A DNA stretch of 64,000 bases, from positions 1 through 64,000 of the forward strand of contig JAEWSG010000183.1 of the NCBI GenBank assembly GCA_023398495.1, read 5' to 3'. Position numbers and translations under genes: made by a program. Below are positions 61,268-64,000 of the stretch, one piece after another. The notes beneath the pieces were generated by a model. It saw only the letters and a list, made by a program, of their open reading frames with translations. It searched no databases and had not been told where the DNA came from. The first letter of the stretch is position 1; each line of letters begins with the position of its first letter. Origin of the DNA: Bacillota bacterium (GTDB lineage Bacteria; Bacillota; Clostridia; Acetivibrionales; Acetivibrionaceae).

Positions 61268-63412
61268 TTATAAGCCCTGGGAATTTCTCAATCTGCTGAC
61301 CAGCATAGTGTTGCGCTTCTGGGTTTTATTATTGGAAACGGCAATACCTATTGCTTTTTTTGACCCCACCAATACCAAAGTCTTTTTTGCTCTGGTCACA
61401 CATGTATACAGCAGGTTTCTCTGGAGCATCATATAGTGTTGCATGGTAAGGGGTGCCACAACAATTTTATACTCACTGCCCTGACTTTTATGCACTGTTG
61501 TTGCATAAGCCAGCACCACCTCATCAAGTTCTGTTGCGTCATATTCCACATCAGCACCGTCAAAGCTTATGATCAGGGTCTTGTCCTCGGTATCTATACT
61601 GGTAATTGTTCCTATATCTCCATTAAAAACATTTTTGTCATAATTATTCTTAATCTGCATTACCTTATCTTTTAGTTTGTAGACAGTCCCTCCGTATTTT
61701 ATGGATACATCACCGGGGTTTAAAGTCTCCTGCAATACCAGATTCAGATTGAACGCCCCTGCTTCACCGCGCTGCATGGGACAAAGAACCTGAATGTCAT
61801 TAACCGGATCAACTTTATAATAATTCGGAAGTCTCTTAGCACACAACTCCTTTATGGTTTCAACCACCTTTTGCGGCTCTTCCTCTTCCACAAAGAAAAA
61901 GTCACTCTTGCTTCCGCCCTTGAGGTTTGGAGACTCACCTTTATTAATTCTGTGAGCATTAGTTATAATAGCACTTCCCTGAGCCTGCCGGAATATTCGT
62001 GTGAGCTTGACAACATCAACTGTTCCCGAATCAATAATATCTTTTAGCACATTGCCTGCACCAACTGAAGGTAGCTGATCAACATCGCCCACCAATATTA
62101 CAACCGTCTCATTGGATACCGCCTTAAGAAGGTTATACATAAGGATGGTGTCCACCATTGAAGTCTCATCAATAATCAGAACATCACACTCTAACGTGCT
62201 TTCGGCATTTTTCTTATATCCTTCCAACGGACTATACTCTAAAAGCCGGTGAATGGTTTTTGCTTCCATGCCTGTGGCTTCCGACATTCTTTTAGCAGCT
62301 CTGCCTGTTGGAGCCGCCAAAAGAATGCCGGCATTGAGTTTCTGAAATATCTTTATAATTGCAAGCGTAGTAGTGGTTTTACCGGTGCCAGGCCCTCCGG
62401 TCAACACCATAAATTTTGAATTTACCGCAGTCTTAACAGCTTCTGCCTGCACCTCATCATATTTTATCTGATACTCCCTCTCGATACTTTCAATGATATC
62501 CTTAGTATCGGCAGATATATAAATGCTCTCTAGTGCAAGAATCTCCCTCATCCTCTTGGCAATACCAACTTCGCTGTAGTAAAAGGCCGGAAGATATATG
62601 GCATTCCCCTCATCAGGGATAATTGTCTTCTCTTCTATCATTCTTTCAATAGTTTCTTCAATAAGTGATTTTTCCAATTCCAGCATCTTTTCAGTAGTTT
62701 CAAGCAGCTGCTCCCGTGTAGAAAAGCAATGCCCTGCATTGGAAAGCTCGTTTAAGACGTAGACAATTCCTGAGCGGCAACGTTCAAAAGAATGCTTATC
62801 AAAGCCTAGTTGCTGGGCTATTTTATCGGCAGTTTTGAAGCCTATCCCCCATATATCATCGGCAAGCCGGTAAGGGTTGGTTTTTACAATGTTAATACTC
62901 TCATTTCCATATGTTTTATATATTTTTACTGCATAAGCAGTTGAAACTCCATTGCTTTGCAAAAAAAGCATGACGTTCTTAATTTCCTTCTGCTCCTGCC
63001 ATGCCTTCTTAATCATATCAACTCTTTTTTGACCTATACCGCCAACATTGATAAGGTAATCAGGACTCTCCTCAATGACTTTCAAAGTTTCCTCCTTGAA
63101 ATGCTTCACTATCCGCCTCGCATAAACAGGCCCTATACCTTTTATCAAACCACTGCCAAGATACTTTTCAATACCTGCAATAGTGGCAGGCACAGTCTCG
63201 CGATAATCGACCACATTAAACTGCTTGCCGAATTTGCTGTCATACCTCCATTCACCCTTCAAACGAATTGTAGCACCAACATTAACAGCAGCAAGATTTC
63301 CGACAACAGTGACAAGATCGGCAAAGCCTTTGGATTTTATCTTTATAACACTGAAGCCGTTCTCCTCGTTTGCAAATGTAATTCGCTCAACAACTCCGCT
63401 CAAGTATTCCAT
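61268..63412 (-). CDS. recD2: RecD2-like ATP-dependent DNA helicase
   Basis: This roughly 714-residue superfamily 1B 5'-3' helicase has an N-terminal OB-like and helix-hairpin-helix region (about 1-200; LGSGLIKGIGPVYARRIVK), then helicase motifs Walker A LTGGPGTGKTTT, Walker B IIDETSMVD, GDVDQLPSVGAG, and motif V/VI regions TVHKSQGSEY and TCVTRAKKTLVLVG. It is the stand-alone RecD2 of bacteria without RecBC. The start is at MEYLSGVV or the ATG four codons earlier, which abuts GGAGG. Confidence 0.95.
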   Translation of the reverse strand: MEYLSGVVERITFANEENGFSVIKIKSKGFADLVTVVGNLAAVNVGATIRLKGEWRYDSKFGKQFNVVDYRETVPATIAGIEKYLGSGLIKGIGPVYARRIVKHFKEETLKVIEESPDYLINVGGIGQKRVDMIKKAWQEQKEIKNVMLFLQSNGVSTAYAVKIYKTYGNESINIVKTNPYRLADDIWGIGFKTADKIAQQLGFDKHSFERCRSGIVYVLNELSNAGHCFSTREQLLETTEKMLELEKSLIEETIERMIEEKTIIPDEGNAIYLPAFYYSEVGIAKRMREILALESIYISADTKDIIESIEREYQIKYDEVQAEAVKTAVNSKFMVLTGGPGTGKTTTTLAIIKIFQKLNAGILLAAPTGRAAKRMSEATGMEAKTIHRLLEYSPLEGYKKNAESTLECDVLIIDETSMVDTILMYNLLKAVSNETVVILVGDVDQLPSVGAGNVLKDIIDSGTVDVVKLTRIFRQAQGSAIITNAHRINKGESPNLKGGSKSDFFFVEEEEPQKVVETIKELCAKRLPNYYKVDPVNDIQVLCPMQRGEAGAFNLNLVLQETLNPGDVSIKYGGTVYKLKDKVMQIKNNYDKNVFNGDIGTITSIDTEDKTLIISFDGADVEYDATELDEVVLAYATTVHKSQGSEYKIVVAPLTMQHYMMLQRNLLYTCVTRAKKTLVLVGSKKAIGIAVSNNKTQKRNTMLVSRLRNSQGL

Positions 63413-63494
63413 AAATTCAAGCATCCTCCATCATAACTCAATGGTCTTATTATTCTATTTTATTCTTCCCATGCCTTGCAGGCAACTAATTTAT

Positions 63495-64000
63495 TCAGTC
63501 TGCAAAGCACAAACCACCAAAAACATCTGATGCAGTTAAATCTGTGCCTTTTATATTATAGAAGCCCTCAATTTGTAGCCAGCCTTTGTTTCCGCTCGAA
63601 TCCTCTACCAGACACCACTCCTTATTGTCACTTGCTCTTATAAGAACAATGTCTAAAGGTGCAAGATCTAAAGTCTCAGAAGAATCATTTTTATCTTTAT
63701 TAAGAGAAATAGGCTTTCTTACTGTAACCACTGTATTCATAGTGTACATTTCCTGAGGTATGTTCTCCAATTTATGCTCCTTAGAAAGTCTATACTTGTC
63801 AGTATAAAACCAGGTTTGAAGAATTTCGCCTCTGGTACTGGTAGTAAATATACCAGATCCGTCTATCTTTATCGAATACCCACTGCCCTGCACTCTACCC
63901 ATAGGTATTATTTCTTTTCCATTATAGTAGAAAAACTGTGTTGCCAAATCATCGCTTGGACCAGATTCAGTAATTGCAAGTTCTTTATATTTATCATCCT
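63495..64000 (-). CDS. SH3-domain protein, 5' end cut by the window edge
   Basis: At least 168 codons are open from the right edge to the stop at 63495. The C-terminal part (about the last 70 residues, TVVTVRKPISLNKDKND, then EWCLVEDSSGNKGWLQIEGF) is a bacterial SH3-like domain; the preceding part is strand-rich with several Gly and Tyr (QFFYYNGKEIIPMGRVQG). An internal TTG could be misread as a start, but the frame is open upstream of it, so the gene continues beyond 64000. It may be a wall-associated exported protein; function is unknown. Confidence 0.7.
   Translation of the reverse strand, partial: DDKYKELAITESGPSDDLATQFFYYNGKEIIPMGRVQGSGYSIKIDGSGIFTTSTRGEILQTWFYTDKYRLSKEHKLENIPQEMYTMNTVVTVRKPISLNKDKNDSSETLDLAPLDIVLIRASDNKEWCLVEDSSGNKGWLQIEGFYNIKGTDLTASDVFGGLCFAD

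Overview
The window looks like chromosome of a low-GC, anaerobic, spore-forming, cellulosome-producing clostridium. The grounds are: a GH5 cellulase with a type I dockerin (27532-29229), an S-layer-homology protein, a hybrid-cluster protein, a ferredoxin-fused aldo/keto reductase, a spore-lysin-like GH18 enzyme, AT-rich intergenic DNA and strong bias of genes to the minus strand. No tRNA gene, complete insertion sequence, prophage or CRISPR array was seen. The left edge holds a consensus promoter and leader that probably belong to an rRNA operon lying just outside the window.

Layout. 0.6-2.7 kb: a SigB-type sigma factor with partner-switching regulators. 3-5 kb: lysS and greA. 5.4-10.1 kb: an unknown protein, a GH18 enzyme, a small membrane protein and a PilZ protein. 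10.4-12.4 kb: groES-groEL under a perfect CIRCE operator. 13-14.2 kb: a lipoprotein serpin. 14.3-16.4 kb: a cupin-hcp operon behind a 30-bp perfect palindrome. 16.6-27.4 kb: a histidine operon (hisZ-G-D-C-orf-B-purC-H-A-F-IE) from one consensus promoter, with purC embedded. 27.5-35 kb: the cellulase, an SLH-BsuPI protein and membrane/glycosyltransferase genes. 35-38 kb: pcrA and hpf. 38-43 kb: a nitrogen cluster glnA-ANTAR regulator-amt-glnB. 43-57 kb: accessory genes (GT2, orphan DNA methyltransferase, membrane proteins, oxidoreductase, diguanylate cyclase, a 7TM-PAS protein, and an ECF sigma / LCP-anti-sigma / YdcF operon). 57.8-64 kb: a divergent chemoreceptor, aldo/keto reductase, recD2 and an edge-truncated SH3 protein.

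How it works together. The most coherent circuit is nitrogen control. The glnA leader carries an intrinsic terminator overlapped by a hairpin with an AAUGAA hexaloop, which fits the published ANTAR loop rule (A1, G4). The amt leader has two tandem hairpins showing the same GAUGGC loop, the second overlapping a terminator. The ANTAR protein encoded between them has a receiver domain without its phosphoacceptor, and the P-II protein has Phe at the uridylylation site, so classical phosphorylation and uridylylation inputs look absent.

The second theme is repeats. At least five families of short intergenic palindromic elements occur, one of about 165-200 bp present three times in the same orientation with compensatory changes in its stem. 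Several copies abut or supply the 3' ends of genes. A cluster of DnaA boxes at 38245-38362 lies away from any dnaA gene. All functional calls rest on reading motifs by eye; no database search was run.
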